Below are positions 1 to 8,313 of a stretch of 33,417 nucleotides of DNA, piece by piece (the stretch's first letter is position 1; every line of letters starts with the position of its first letter). Source of the stretch: a virus; the IMG/VR virus record IMGVR_UViG_3300017992_000017, positions 1 through 33,417 of that record, one strand, 5' to 3'. A program made the translations under genes and the position numbers. The notes under the pieces are model-generated. The model saw only the letters and a program-made list of their open reading frames with translations, was not told where the DNA came from and did no database searches.

Positions 1-1
1 G

Positions 2-463
2 CAGGTGCGTTTGGTTGCCGAGCAGAGGACCCGCGAAACCCTACGAGACCAGATGATCAAGGACGCACTCGTGAAGGCCGGTTGCAACGACATGACGATC
101 GGCTACCGGTGGGTGCTTCCGGACGTGAAGTACATGGAGGGTGAGGATCGACCCGAAGATCAGTGGGTGGTGGTGTTCAGGGACGACGACAACACGGAGA
201 TGGAGAGTCCGATCGAAGAATATATCGAACATCGACTCCCGGACAACCTGCGATCGCCAAAAATGCGGGGCGGCGGGTCAGGCAGTCAGACCGGAAGTCC
301 CAAGCGCCGGGCCGTGCAAGACGATGTGGAGCGGCTTGAGCAGGAGCATAAGACCGCGTACAAGACGGCCATGTCGACCCAGCGTGCGTCAGATCAGCTC
401 CGAGCCGAGCAACTCCGGGTTGCACTGGCGAAGAAGAAAGCCGAACTCAAGGCGATGTCGTAA
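2..463 (+). CDS. Unknown protein upstream of the capsid gene, probably 5'-truncated
   Basis: The reading frame is open to the left edge. The first possible start inside the window is a GTG at 5, giving 152 residues, but no ribosome binding site can be seen, so the true start may lie outside. The N-terminal half is mixed and acidic. It is followed by a Gly/Ser-rich linker near residues 89-97 and then a charged C-terminal helix rich in Glu, Arg, Lys and Ala that looks like a coiled coil. Its position directly before the major capsid gene is where many phages keep a scaffold or head-maturation gene, and the helical tail fits that loosely. This is an inference from position only; I do not recognise the family. 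Confidence 0.6.
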   Translation, partial: QVRLVAEQRTRETLRDQMIKDALVKAGCNDMTIGYRWVLPDVKYMEGEDRPEDQWVVVFRDDDNTEMESPIEEYIEHRLPDNLRSPKMRGGGSGSQTGSPKRRAVQDDVERLEQEHKTAYKTAMSTQRASDQLRAEQLRVALAKKKAELKAMS

Positions 464-505
464 CGGTGTGAAGCCACCGGAGCGTAAGGTGACTACGACC
501 TCCAA

Positions 506-551
506 CTGTAGGTGACTGGGTACTGCCATCCATAAGGCAGGCAAACTACAG
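506..551 (+). promoter_or_regulatory. Nested stem in the leader of the capsid gene
   Basis: The gap before the capsid gene holds two nested inverted repeats: CTGTAG (506-511) with CTACAG (546-551), enclosing CTGCC (523-527) with GGCAG (536-540). The hairpin ends 16 bases before the GGAGG site at 567-571. No T-tract follows, so it is not an ordinary terminator. It could be a 5' leader structure that protects or regulates the capsid message. The stems are short, so this is tentative. Confidence 0.3.
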
Positions 552-579
552 CCATTTACTTTTGTTGGAGGTGCAAATC

Positions 580-1701
580 ATGCCGTTTACCGGCAAGGCA
601 GTTTACGATACAGGCAATTGGAGCGAGATCAAAGAGGATGTGAGCCAGCTCATCTCCATGATCTCGCCCAAGGCCACTCCTCTCCTGGATGCTCTGAGTC
701 CTCCCGAGTACGAGGCTCAGAGTGTCCTTCACTCTTGGTTGGATGAGACGCTCAACCCGAATACGGTTGTGTCCTCGACCGATGCTAGCACATCGGGCAC
801 GGCGATCGGTGTTGTGGCTTCGGATGCTGGTCCTCTGACCTTCCTGACGGCGGGTACGATCCTGAAGAACCGCAGCACGGGCGAGTTCCTCCAGGTGAGC
901 GCGATCTCCGGGAGTACCATTACGGTATCCCGTCAGTTCGGTTCGACGTCGATGTCCACGGTTGCTGCCGGAGTCACGTTCGAGGTGATCTCGGATGCGG
1001 CACTCGAAGGCGCGGACGTCACCACGGACATCTCTCGTCCGCGAACCGCCGTGAGCAACTACTGTCAGTTGTTCAAGAAGGACGTCATCATCAGCGGTAC
1101 CGAGATGGCCGTTGCTCATCACGGGGTCGCCAACGAGTACGATCACCAGAAGCGCAACCGTATCGTCGAGTCGTTGCGTGACCTGGAGAAGGTCGTGATC
1201 CAGGGCAAGCTCTCTGGCAACACGATCGGGTCGAGCTCTGCGTGGCGAACGCTGAAGGGTCTCTGGGACTTCGTGCCTGCGACCAACGCCACCTCGACGG
1301 CCACCTTGACCCCCTCCATCCTCGACAGCGTCATCAAGCTGGCGTGGGACGAGGGGGCCGAGGACCTCGACTTGATCGTCTGCGATGCGAACTGGAAGGG
1401 GTACATCGACGCCTTCAACAACAGTCGCACCCAGGTCGAGAACCGTGACGAGCTGTTCAAGCAGCGTGTGACCTACTACGCGGGTTCGTACGACGAGATG
1501 CGTGTCGTGCGGAGCCGGTGGATGCCGCAGAACAGCTTGATGGTCCTGTCAAGCGAGCGGTGCCACGTGGTCCCGATGCGTGGTCGGTCGTTCCACCACG
1601 AGTCGGTGTCCAAGACGGGCGACTCGGTCAAGGGCATGATCCTCGGCGAGTACACCGTCGAGGTCCGGAACGCTGCGGGTATGGCCAAGGCATACGGCTA
1701 G
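580..1701 (+). CDS. Major capsid protein, SU10/DUF5309 family
   Basis: This is the 373-residue HK97-fold capsid subunit that forms the head shell. It matches the SU10-type major head protein family from memory of its signatures: an N-terminal segment with SxLIxMISPKATPLLDAL, an early W-L-D-E-T motif near residue 53, a variable beta insertion near residues 75-130, and a C-terminal block reading RSRWMPQ, then GRSFHH, KTGDS and GEYTVEV. The start is the ATG at 580, with GGAGG at 567-571 and an 8-base spacer; an in-frame TTG at 562 lies upstream of that site and is rejected. A strong terminator follows at 1710-1760, as expected for a highly expressed late gene. Confidence 0.93.
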   Translation: MPFTGKAVYDTGNWSEIKEDVSQLISMISPKATPLLDALSPPEYEAQSVLHSWLDETLNPNTVVSSTDASTSGTAIGVVASDAGPLTFLTAGTILKNRSTGEFLQVSAISGSTITVSRQFGSTSMSTVAAGVTFEVISDAALEGADVTTDISRPRTAVSNYCQLFKKDVIISGTEMAVAHHGVANEYDHQKRNRIVESLRDLEKVVIQGKLSGNTIGSSSAWRTLKGLWDFVPATNATSTATLTPSILDSVIKLAWDEGAEDLDLIVCDANWKGYIDAFNNSRTQVENRDELFKQRVTYYAGSYDEMRVVRSRWMPQNSLMVLSSERCHVVPMRGRSFHHESVSKTGDSVKGMILGEYTVEVRNAAGMAKAYG

Positions 1702-1709
1702 TCCTCACT

Positions 1710-1760
1710 CAGACAGGGGATGCGCGTCTTAATGACGCGCGTCCTCTGTCTGTTCTTTTA
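1710..1760 (+). terminator. Rho-independent terminator after the capsid gene
   Basis: A nearly perfect 19-bp hairpin runs from 1710-1728 to 1734-1752 with a five-base loop (TTAAT) and only two G-T wobbles. It is followed by TTCTTTTA at 1753-1760. It begins eight bases after the capsid stop codon. It probably trims or attenuates transcription so that the capsid message is made in excess over the genes downstream. Confidence 0.88.
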
Positions 1761-1776
1761 ACTCGAGGACCAGCCT

Positions 1777-2169
1777 ATGACCAGTCCAAAAGACGACAAG
1801 GTTCACGGTGATCTCTCTTGCCGGTTGGATGCGCATTCTCATCGGTTGGAGGAGTGGGGCAAACTGCAAAGTGAGATCTTGCAGGTGGTGACACGGATTG
1901 ACACACGCTGCGAAACGTGCCAGCAGTCACTCCACGAGCACGAACAGGCGATCAACGGACTACCCGGGAACGGAGCCAACCCAGGACTCAAGACCCGAAT
2001 TGCCACGTCGGAGGAGCGTATCGAGACCGTTCGTAGTGACATGGACAAGATCGAAAGAAAGTATACGTGGGTCATCCGGAGTTTGATCGGTGTTGCGATT
2101 ACGTTCGTGAGTGGTCTTCTTTTGTGGGGCATACAAATACTGGTTGTCGCTCCGGATTCCGTCAAGTGA
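1777..2169 (+). CDS. Coiled-coil protein with one C-terminal membrane helix
   Basis: This 130-residue protein has a hydrophilic, mostly helical N-terminal part with a CxxC pair at residues 46-49. It ends in a single hydrophobic segment of about 25 residues (roughly 97-123, from TWVIRSL to LVV) with a very short tail. GAGG at 1765-1768 and an 8-base spacer fix the ATG at 1777. The layout of helical domain plus one C-terminal transmembrane helix resembles small phage membrane proteins of the XhlA/holin-accessory type. No endolysin is next to it, so a lysis role is only a guess; a membrane-anchored virion or superinfection protein is equally possible. Confidence 0.75.
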   Translation: MTSPKDDKVHGDLSCRLDAHSHRLEEWGKLQSEILQVVTRIDTRCETCQQSLHEHEQAINGLPGNGANPGLKTRIATSEERIETVRSDMDKIERKYTWVIRSLIGVAITFVSGLLLWGIQILVVAPDSVK

Positions 2170-2202
2170 AGTTGTTTTGTTCACGGGAGAGAGGTGTAGT
2201 CC

Positions 2203-2739
2203 ATGGCAGACACAATTAGAAATAAACAGGATCTCAATGTTCTTCTACGGGACAACGGAAACAACGAACTTTCTGCGCAGGACATTCGAGACATCCTCGT
2301 GTCAATGAACGTCCATGGGCAGATCGGTAGCGTTGGGGCAGATTCGATCACCTTGGATACGGGCTGGAATACGGTTGTCTTCGACGCAGCCAACAGCCTC
2401 AAGCGGGGTGTGACGCTCAACACAACGGACTACCGGATTGAGGACGTGCCGGTAGACATGGGGGTAGACTTGTTCTACAGCGTCGATTTTAAGGGAGCCG
2501 TAGATACGGATTATGAGTTTGTGATATACAAGAACGGGGCCACATCGCCTGCTCGGGTCCCCGGTACGTCTCGCACGAAGCGGGTAGTCGATGCTGATGA
2601 GATCGTGACCGTCTCTTGCGGCCCGATTGCGGTGAACCTCGACCAGGACGACACAATTGAGCTTGCAGTCAACGCGGGGGCTGTGTCGTTTGAGGTTCTC
2701 AGTGGTCTCCTGAAACTCAAGCGACTGGGGGTGGAGTAA
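2203..2739 (+). CDS. Beta-rich virion protein, possible head fibre or decoration protein
   Basis: This 178-residue protein starts with a short segment containing NELSAQDIRDIL, a pattern I associate with the N-terminal attachment segment of phage fibre-like proteins. From about residue 50 onward it is dominated by alternating beta-strand patterns ending in an LSGLLKLKRLG strand, consistent with a jelly-roll or TNF-like trimer domain. GAGG at 2191-2194 with an 8-base spacer supports the ATG at 2203. The gene lies shortly after the capsid gene and its stop overlaps the next start (TAATG). The role is inferred from position and fold pattern; there are no catalytic motifs. Confidence 0.75.
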   Translation: MADTIRNKQDLNVLLRDNGNNELSAQDIRDILVSMNVHGQIGSVGADSITLDTGWNTVVFDAANSLKRGVTLNTTDYRIEDVPVDMGVDLFYSVDFKGAVDTDYEFVIYKNGATSPARVPGTSRTKRVVDADEIVTVSCGPIAVNLDQDDTIELAVNAGAVSFEVLSGLLKLKRLGVE

Positions 2740-3293
2740 TGCCCGAGCAGACCGACTATAGCTCGGTGGTCAAACAGATTACTGAAGAGATTGAACTGGA
2801 AATGGCAGACGGCGTGTTGGACGACCCACAGGAGTTTGTGCGGGACAAGCTAGTGCCGTTGTTCAATCGGCTATTCGCCAACTGTCCGACGCTCAGGCAG
2901 GACGAAATCGACCAAGCCCAAAAGATCGCCAATCTCGGGAAGCAACTCAAGGTGACTGCCGAGGCCCGCGATGAGTGGCGACGGAAGTTTCAAGAGCAGG
3001 TCGGACTCGATGATGAGCGGGTTGCTGAGTTCGCGGCGGCAGGGCAAACGCCAAACGAGGAACTACAAGCTCTGGTTGATTCCCTTCGGTCGCGGCTAAA
3101 GGACGTCAACAGTCGAGCCGCCAAGCTGAAGATGCGAAACAAGGAGCTTGGGGCCACGATTCAAGAGCTACGCGAACGCATTCCGGATGGCGTAGCCGAT
3201 CAAGTCCTACGTGACATCAAGAGCGGCAAGCTGGCCGAGGACAAGCGGGTTGCCGAACTACGAGCCAGGAGGAAGAAAGATGCCTCTGGTTAG
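2739..3293 (+). CDS. Coiled-coil protein of unknown function
   Basis: This 184-residue, highly charged protein is translationally coupled to the gene before it (TAATG at 2737-2741). After an acidic N-terminal region it is almost entirely helical, with long heptad-like stretches around residues 65-90 and 105-145 and a strongly basic end (RARRKK). There is no enzyme motif, signal peptide or membrane segment. Its 3' end overlaps the next gene by 14 bases and carries that gene's AGGAGG site. A structural or scaffold-like role would fit the setting, but the family is not recognised. Confidence 0.72.
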   Translation: MPEQTDYSSVVKQITEEIELEMADGVLDDPQEFVRDKLVPLFNRLFANCPTLRQDEIDQAQKIANLGKQLKVTAEARDEWRRKFQEQVGLDDERVAEFAAAGQTPNEELQALVDSLRSRLKDVNSRAAKLKMRNKELGATIQELRERIPDGVADQVLRDIKSGKLAEDKRVAELRARRKKDASG

Positions 3294-4101
3294 TGACTTC
3301 AACTCGGACTTCAACTCGGACTTTGGCACGCGAAAGCACGCCCAAGCCCTGATTGTCCCGAACGACAAGGGACCAGATCCGCAATACCAATCTGGCGACC
3401 CGTTGGTCGTCTGGAACAATCGCCGTATTCGGCAAGTCCACGCGGAGCACATCTGCCACCCCAGGGTGGACGGGTTGAAGGTCAAGGGGCTCGCGTGCAA
3501 CGGCTACCCGATGTTGCGAAAGATGCTGGAGCTCACTAAGCAATACCAGTACGAGCGGCAATCAACCAACGAGGTGCTGCGGACCAATCTACGCACGTCG
3601 GAAGAGGATACGATGTCGCCTACGGCCACCGATCCGAAGCTGCGGATGCAGGTTGCTCAGACTTGCGAAGCGGCGGTAGCTGCTGGCTCGAAGAGGGTGT
3701 GCTTCGGCACCCTGGAGAATCTCGTATGGTTCGGTGGACGTACTTACGTTGCCGATAGCGACCTGGAAGCAGTGTGGACGCAGATTGAAACGCTGTCGGC
3801 CCACCGCGAAAGGGATTTCATTTCGATTCCATGGGGCCGCGCTGACGGATTTGCCTTTCTGGCGATTACGCTGACGAACATGAGCGACGAGCGGGCCAAC
3901 GAGTTGGTGATGCCCGATATTGACGACACAGACCCCGAGAACCCGATTACGATTCGTAGGCGACGGTTCAAAATCCCCTGGGAAGACCTGGCTGAGATGA
4001 AAGGCCATGTGGACGACGTGAAGAATGCGGAGAAGTTCACGGACCTGAGAAACCTGAGAGAGTACGTCGAGGTCAACGAAGTCGTGGACAAACTGGCGTA
4101 A
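3280..4101 (+). CDS. Unknown phage protein with a DFNSDFNSDF repeat at its N-terminus
   Basis: This is a 273-residue protein. The ATG at 3280 is preceded by a perfect AGGAGG at 3267-3272 with a 7-base spacer, so an in-frame upstream start at 3211 is rejected. The N-terminus contains a tandem DFNS repeat encoded by near-identical 12-base units around 3297-3323. The rest is a soluble mixed alpha/beta protein with an acidic DIDDTDPEN stretch near residue 218 and a charged helical C-terminus. I recognise no fold or motif. Position after the capsid genes suggests a virion or head-assembly role. Confidence 0.75.
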   Translation: MPLVSDFNSDFNSDFGTRKHAQALIVPNDKGPDPQYQSGDPLVVWNNRRIRQVHAEHICHPRVDGLKVKGLACNGYPMLRKMLELTKQYQYERQSTNEVLRTNLRTSEEDTMSPTATDPKLRMQVAQTCEAAVAAGSKRVCFGTLENLVWFGGRTYVADSDLEAVWTQIETLSAHRERDFISIPWGRADGFAFLAITLTNMSDERANELVMPDIDDTDPENPITIRRRRFKIPWEDLAEMKGHVDDVKNAEKFTDLRNLREYVEVNEVVDKLA

Positions 4102-4104
4102 GCA

Positions 4105-6384
4105 ATGGCAACAGTCACCACTAATGTTGGCACGCGGTCTGCGGAAAACGTAGACATCAGTAGCGTTGCAGGGGCGGGGAGCCCTTGGACAGTAACGCTG
4201 AGTGGCGCCCCGTCCAATACGGCTATCGGAGACACGTTGACTGACGAAGCCGGTACGCCTGATTCCTTTCTTATTACCGGGATCAGCGGCAGCGACTTGA
4301 CGGTGGTGGATGCTTACGGAGTAGGCTCAGCCCCCGATGATTCCGCTACGTCGCAGGCTACAACCGTTCGCACTTTTGCCACGCCCACCGCCTTTGAAGC
4401 AGAACTAGACAACACCGATTTCTTCCCCGCGTCTTCAGATGCCGTTGCCGATATGTACGACGATTCGGCATTTTCAGATTCCCAGGTGCTTATTGACAGT
4501 GGCACAGGCTTGACGAGTGTTACGCTCAAAGCAGCAAGCGGAGAGGAACATGGGGGTGTTCCCGGTGCTGGAGTGCGGTTTACTTCGACGGCCAACGACG
4601 AGCGAATATATCGTACAGCCGCCGTAACCGTAAACATCCTGGACATCGAAGTGGATGTTAGCGGCGGGGACCAGAATAACCAGAAAGGGGTTATTGCGTC
4701 CAACAAGGCGGCCACTAATCTGATTATGAAAGTGGCCCGTTGCATTGTTCATGACATAGCAGGCGGCGGTAATGTGAAAGGCATTGGCCAGTATAGGGGG
4801 GCGATGACAATAGAAAACTGCCTCGTGTTCGACATCATATCCGACGAAACTTCAACAGCGTGGGGCATTTCAGCGGATGATCAATACCGAAACGCTGTCA
4901 TCAATAACAACACTGTTTACAACATCGGGTGCGACAACGAGGGCGCATCGGCAGATCCATACGGGATCATTTTTGAAGATGATCCTCAGCATACGGTGCA
5001 AAACAACTTAGTTGGCGGGGTATTCACGGATGGATCAGGAGACGCCTACGATTACAGCCATACGTCCCCAAGCAACGCCACGGTAAACACCAACGCCAGC
5101 GAAGACGCGACCGCCCCCGACCCGATCACCGGCAACCCGATAGTTCCCGCCGATGAGTTCAACAGTATTGGCGGGGAAGAGTTCTGGCTGAAAGACACCG
5201 ACGCAGAAAGTTACGGTGCAGGTACAGACCTCGGAGCGGACTATGGCGAAGACCTGAGCGGGTTCAATCGCCACACGGACGACACTTACGACCCGTGGGA
5301 TGTTGGGTGCTTTGAGCTGCAGGAGTTAGCGACCGGGACGACCTACGACGAGTCCCTCACGCTCGCTACCCAGGCGACGGCAACATGGTCGGAGACGCTC
5401 ATCCTTCCTGCCGGGTTGACTCTTGCTGCTTCGGCCGGTGTGACTGAGCTGGCCAATCTCGTTATGGGAACCTCGTTGTCTCTGGCTACCTCGGCGGGTG
5501 TCTCGGAAGGACAAAATCTGACAATTCCCGAAACATTGAGTGCAAGCATACTGTCCGGCCTTACGCTAGCCGGTATTCGTGTTGTGTCGGATAGTGTCAC
5601 GCTTGCCGTCCAGTCGGGGATGTCGTTGACGGATGCGTTGGTTGCTGCGGCGGCGTTGAGTGCGGCCGTCGAGGCGGGTCTGGCTCAAGATGCGTCCCTG
5701 GTCCTCCCCGACGCGTTGTCCTTGGCCGTGACTGCCGGGTTGAGCGAGACCCTTGGTACTTTCTACGAACAGGCGTTATCGGCCGGGGTGACTGCCGGGT
5801 TGACGTTGGACAATGAGGCCATCCTCCAAGCTCTCCTGACAGCAGCTGCTCAGGTGGGGACCACGCTCGACACGACGGCGATTCTGGGCACGGCCATGAC
5901 GCTGGCTGCTCAGGTGGCCGCGTCCTTGGCTGGCTCGGCGCAGAAGGATGTGTCCCTGACCTTGGCGGCGTCTCAGGGACTGACACAGACTTCGGAGAGG
6001 ATCGTCGACGACGCGCTGGCCCTGGCGGTGACCGGGGACTACGCATTGGACACACAGGCTGACTTGGCCGCGTCGATTACGTTCGCGGTTCAGCAGAGCA
6101 TGGACCAGGCGACCGGTTCCATCCAGTCGGTCTTGCTGTCGCTTGGCGTGGCGCAAGAGATCGCGTGCAGTCTTGGTGGCACGTATGAGGAGGCTCTATC
6201 GCTTTCGGTACAGCTCTCTTTGCTCCGTGCGATGGCGTCTGCTACCGGTCCTCCGACGTTGATCCGTGCCGTGCTTGAGGGACTCACGTTACCGGGTGCG
6301 TCGGGTGAGACACTGACAAAGAGTGACCTGTCCTCAGAGTCGTTGGCGAATAGCGACTTGGATGACGAGACACTGACGAACTAG
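4105..6384 (+). CDS. Beta-helix virion protein with a long repetitive C-terminal stalk
   Basis: This 759-residue protein has three parts. Residues about 1-95 are a small beta domain. Residues about 95-405 read as a right-handed parallel beta-helix (repeated short strands with NNN and NxxxVxN turns, for example near INNNTVYNI), the fold of pectate lyases and many tailspikes. Residues about 410-735 are imperfect repeats of roughly 25-30 residues built on LSLAVxAGLS-like units, extremely rich in Ala, Leu, Thr, Ser and Gly and nearly free of Cys, Trp and Pro. The extreme C-terminus is a run of five pentapeptide-like units (ETLTK, SDLSS, ESLAN, SDLDD, ETLTN). No strong ribosome site precedes the ATG at 4105, three bases after the previous stop, so translation is probably coupled. 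It is likely a surface fibre or spike; no catalytic residues could be assigned. Confidence 0.82.
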   Translation: MATVTTNVGTRSAENVDISSVAGAGSPWTVTLSGAPSNTAIGDTLTDEAGTPDSFLITGISGSDLTVVDAYGVGSAPDDSATSQATTVRTFATPTAFEAELDNTDFFPASSDAVADMYDDSAFSDSQVLIDSGTGLTSVTLKAASGEEHGGVPGAGVRFTSTANDERIYRTAAVTVNILDIEVDVSGGDQNNQKGVIASNKAATNLIMKVARCIVHDIAGGGNVKGIGQYRGAMTIENCLVFDIISDETSTAWGISADDQYRNAVINNNTVYNIGCDNEGASADPYGIIFEDDPQHTVQNNLVGGVFTDGSGDAYDYSHTSPSNATVNTNASEDATAPDPITGNPIVPADEFNSIGGEEFWLKDTDAESYGAGTDLGADYGEDLSGFNRHTDDTYDPWDVGCFELQELATGTTYDESLTLATQATATWSETLILPAGLTLAASAGVTELANLVMGTSLSLATSAGVSEGQNLTIPETLSASILSGLTLAGIRVVSDSVTLAVQSGMSLTDALVAAAALSAAVEAGLAQDASLVLPDALSLAVTAGLSETLGTFYEQALSAGVTAGLTLDNEAILQALLTAAAQVGTTLDTTAILGTAMTLAAQVAASLAGSAQKDVSLTLAASQGLTQTSERIVDDALALAVTGDYALDTQADLAASITFAVQQSMDQATGSIQSVLLSLGVAQEIACSLGGTYEEALSLSVQLSLLRAMASATGPPTLIRAVLEGLTLPGASGETLTKSDLSSESLANSDLDDETLTN

Positions 6385-6392
6385 CTTGCGTG

Positions 6393-6444
6393 GGTGACTG
6401 CTCTCCTGAAGCAGGTGTGCGGTGACTGCTCTCCTGAAGCAGGT
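6393..6444 (+). repeat. Two perfect 24-base direct repeats (6393-6416 and 6421-6444)
   Basis: The units begin GGTGACTGCTC and end GAAGCAGGT, are identical over 24 bases, and repeat with a period of 28 bases. Each contains CCTG-AAG-CAGG, a small stem. The period is not a multiple of three and the copies lie between a stop codon (6384) and the next ribosome site (GGGAGAGG at 6468-6475), so they are untranslated. They may be a protein-binding site, a leader element, or a recent slippage duplication. Confidence 0.85.
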
Positions 6445-6481
6445 ACGTACAACCAAACACTGTATTTGGGAGAGGGTCCTC

Positions 6482-7021
6482 ATGAATGACGCGATACAAA
6501 AACTCAAGATGAAAACCGTCTACCGGTTTGAGTGCTTTGACAAGGACGGGAATCTCAAGTGGGTCGAGGAGCTCAAGAACCTGGTTACCAACGAGGGACT
6601 GGACGACCTTCTGGACAAGTACCTGAAAGGCTCCGGCTACACGGCTGCCTGGTACGCCGGGTTGATCGACAATGATGGATTCACGGCCATTGCTGCGGGT
6701 GATACGGCAGCCAAGATCAACACGACGGCCAATCCCCCGACCACGAACGGGTGGCAGGAGCTGGATGACTACGACGAGGCTACGCGTGAGACGATTACGC
6801 TCGGGTCCGTGAGTGGTCAGAGCGTGGATAACTCAGCCAGCAAGGCCGAGTTCACGATCAATGCCACCAAGACCGTCAAGGGTGCGTTCGTGATTTCCAA
6901 CAGCACGATCGGTGGAACCTCTGGTGTCCTCTACGGTGCGGGTGCTTTTGGTTCGACCCGGTCCGTGGTTGACGACGACGTGGTTCGGCTGACCGTGACT
7001 TGTACTGCCGCCAGCGCATAA
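6482..7021 (+). CDS. Conserved phage structural protein (tail/head appendage family)
   Basis: This is a 179-residue protein. The ATG at 6482 has GGGAGAGG at 6468-6475 with a 6-base spacer, so an upstream in-frame GTG at 6422, which lies inside the direct repeat, is rejected. It has the signatures of a common but uncharacterised phage protein family found among structural genes: an N-terminal VTNEGLDDLLDKYL helix, then YxGLIDNDGF, GWQELDDYDEATR, TLGSVSG, VDNSASKAEFTINAT and a closing GTSGVLYGAGAF with a final beta strand. The family is usually annotated as hypothetical or a minor structural protein. Membership is recalled, not searched; the molecular role is unknown. Confidence 0.78.
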   Translation: MNDAIQKLKMKTVYRFECFDKDGNLKWVEELKNLVTNEGLDDLLDKYLKGSGYTAAWYAGLIDNDGFTAIAAGDTAAKINTTANPPTTNGWQELDDYDEATRETITLGSVSGQSVDNSASKAEFTINATKTVKGAFVISNSTIGGTSGVLYGAGAFGSTRSVVDDDVVRLTVTCTAASA

Positions 7022-7033
7022 GCGAGGTGGATG

Positions 7034-7969
7034 ATGGCGTTATCTGAAGCAGCGGCGACTCTTCTTGAGGCGACGACCGGGTTGTACTCGGCCACCTTGA
7101 AGGACGAGAACGATACGGTCATCAGTTACGCCGATCTCGATACGCTCACCGTGACGTACTACAACAAGGCGGATGGGTCGATTATCAACAGTCGAACCCA
7201 GCAAGACGTCTTGAACAAAAACAACGTCACGGTGAGCGAGGCGGGGGTTCTCGAGTGGGAGATCCAACCGGCTGACACGGTCATTGTCGACACCACGTTG
7301 ACGCCGGGACAGAAGGAAACCCACGTTGCGTTGTTCGAGTGGACGTACGACTCGGGGACGAACTCGGGACGGCACGAGCTCACACTCTACGTCAAGCAGC
7401 TCAACGAGGTGACGCTTTCGGCTGGAGCGACGTTGGTCTCCTCGTACGGGGGTGCGGCGGCCAACACCTACTGCTCGCTGACGGAGGCCAATAGCTTCAT
7501 CACGACGGCGATCTTGGACAACTCGGCGTGGAACAGTGCCAAGGTTGCTGAGAAGGCTGCGGCGCTTCTGCAGGCGACCCGGGAGATCGACTCGAGGAAC
7601 TACATCTACGGCCGGTACTATACGGATCAGAGCCTGTCCTTTCCCCGTGCACAGACAACGGGATCAAACATCACGTTGACGACTTCCACGCTTCATACCG
7701 TGGCGTATACGCAGCAGAGAGAGGCCGTTCGTCAGGCGTGTTGTCACCAGGCTGTTTGGCTGCTGAGGAATTCCGGCCGTAACGACATGCTGGAGACGAT
7801 CCTCCAGGGAGTGACCCGGTTCTCCAAGCGTGTCGGTCCGATCTCCGAGTCGTATCAGTTTGGAGCGTCTGGTGGAGGTGCCGGTGCTGGGGGTGGGAAT
7901 CCTCTCTGTCCGGATGCGAGACGGCTGTTGGCAACCTGGTACTGCGGTCCTCGAGTTGTGAGAGCGTGA
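7034..7969 (+). CDS. Head-tail adaptor with DnaT-like domain, fused to an N-terminal beta domain
   Basis: This 311-residue protein has two domains. Residues about 10-125 are a beta-sandwich-like module resembling the N-terminal domain of baseplate BppU-type proteins (TATLKDEN, TVTYYNKADG, ETHVALFEWTY, HELTLYVKQ). Residues about 145-311 match the 'DnaT-like' adaptor family seen in head-tail connector regions: a TYCSLTEANSFI opening, SLSFPRA, VRQACCHQAVWLL, then RVGPISESY, and an ending CPDARRLLATWY. The name DnaT-like is historical; these proteins are considered structural adaptors. Two adjacent ATGs exist at 7031 and 7034; the second has better spacing (6 bases) from GAGG at 7024-7027. The fusion is unusual in my experience. 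Confidence 0.78.
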   Translation: MALSEAAATLLEATTGLYSATLKDENDTVISYADLDTLTVTYYNKADGSIINSRTQQDVLNKNNVTVSEAGVLEWEIQPADTVIVDTTLTPGQKETHVALFEWTYDSGTNSGRHELTLYVKQLNEVTLSAGATLVSSYGGAAANTYCSLTEANSFITTAILDNSAWNSAKVAEKAAALLQATREIDSRNYIYGRYYTDQSLSFPRAQTTGSNITLTTSTLHTVAYTQQREAVRQACCHQAVWLLRNSGRNDMLETILQGVTRFSKRVGPISESYQFGASGGGAGAGGGNPLCPDARRLLATWYCGPRVVRA

Positions 7970-8313
7970 TGTTTCTCGACGTAACCAAGTACCTGAACCA
8001 TACCGTCCAGTACTGGCGGGTAACGAAGACAAGGCACGGGGTGACCTCAGCGTCCTCCGTGACCACCTTGTCTTGTTTTGCGTACTTCGGGGAGCGGGAG
8101 CTGACCAAGGAATCTCCCCGAAGAACCAGCACGCAAGGGTGGAACATTGTGTTTGGGACCGACGCAAGGACGTTGCTGACCAAGGGGGATCATATTCGGA
8201 ACCTGGTGGATCAGGACGGGGTTACGGTGATCACCTCGGCAACGGTGGTCTCGGTGGCTCCTTACCGTCATTGGGGTGAAGGACACACGGCAACGGTAAT
8301 CGAGGTGGAGTAG
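7969..8313 (+). CDS. Putative head-closure / head-tail joining protein
   Basis: This 114-residue beta-rich protein starts at an ATG that overlaps the previous stop by one base (TGATG); an in-frame GTG at 7966 is an alternative. The pattern DVTKYLNHTVQYWRVTKT, then FAYFGERE, a central FGTDA with a polar turn, and a C-terminal ILxxATVVSVAPYRHW-like strand fits the small barrel of phage head-closure or stopper proteins (SPP1 gp16/HK97 joining type), which sit below the adaptor. Its place right after the DnaT-like adaptor and before the minor head and gp10-like genes supports this. The assignment is inferred from context and fold pattern. Confidence 0.7.
   Translation: MFLDVTKYLNHTVQYWRVTKTRHGVTSASSVTTLSCFAYFGERELTKESPRRTSTQGWNIVFGTDARTLLTKGDHIRNLVDQDGVTVITSATVVSVAPYRHWGEGHTATVIEVE

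Noticed and set aside
562-579. A TTG start extending the capsid protein by six residues
   Set aside because: The GGAGG site lies inside that extension and points to ATG 580.
1777-2169. A firm holin call
   Set aside because: One C-terminal membrane helix alone is not enough, and no endolysin is nearby.
6422-6481. A GTG start extending the structural protein at 6482
   Set aside because: It lies in the direct repeat and precedes the ribosome site at 6468-6475.
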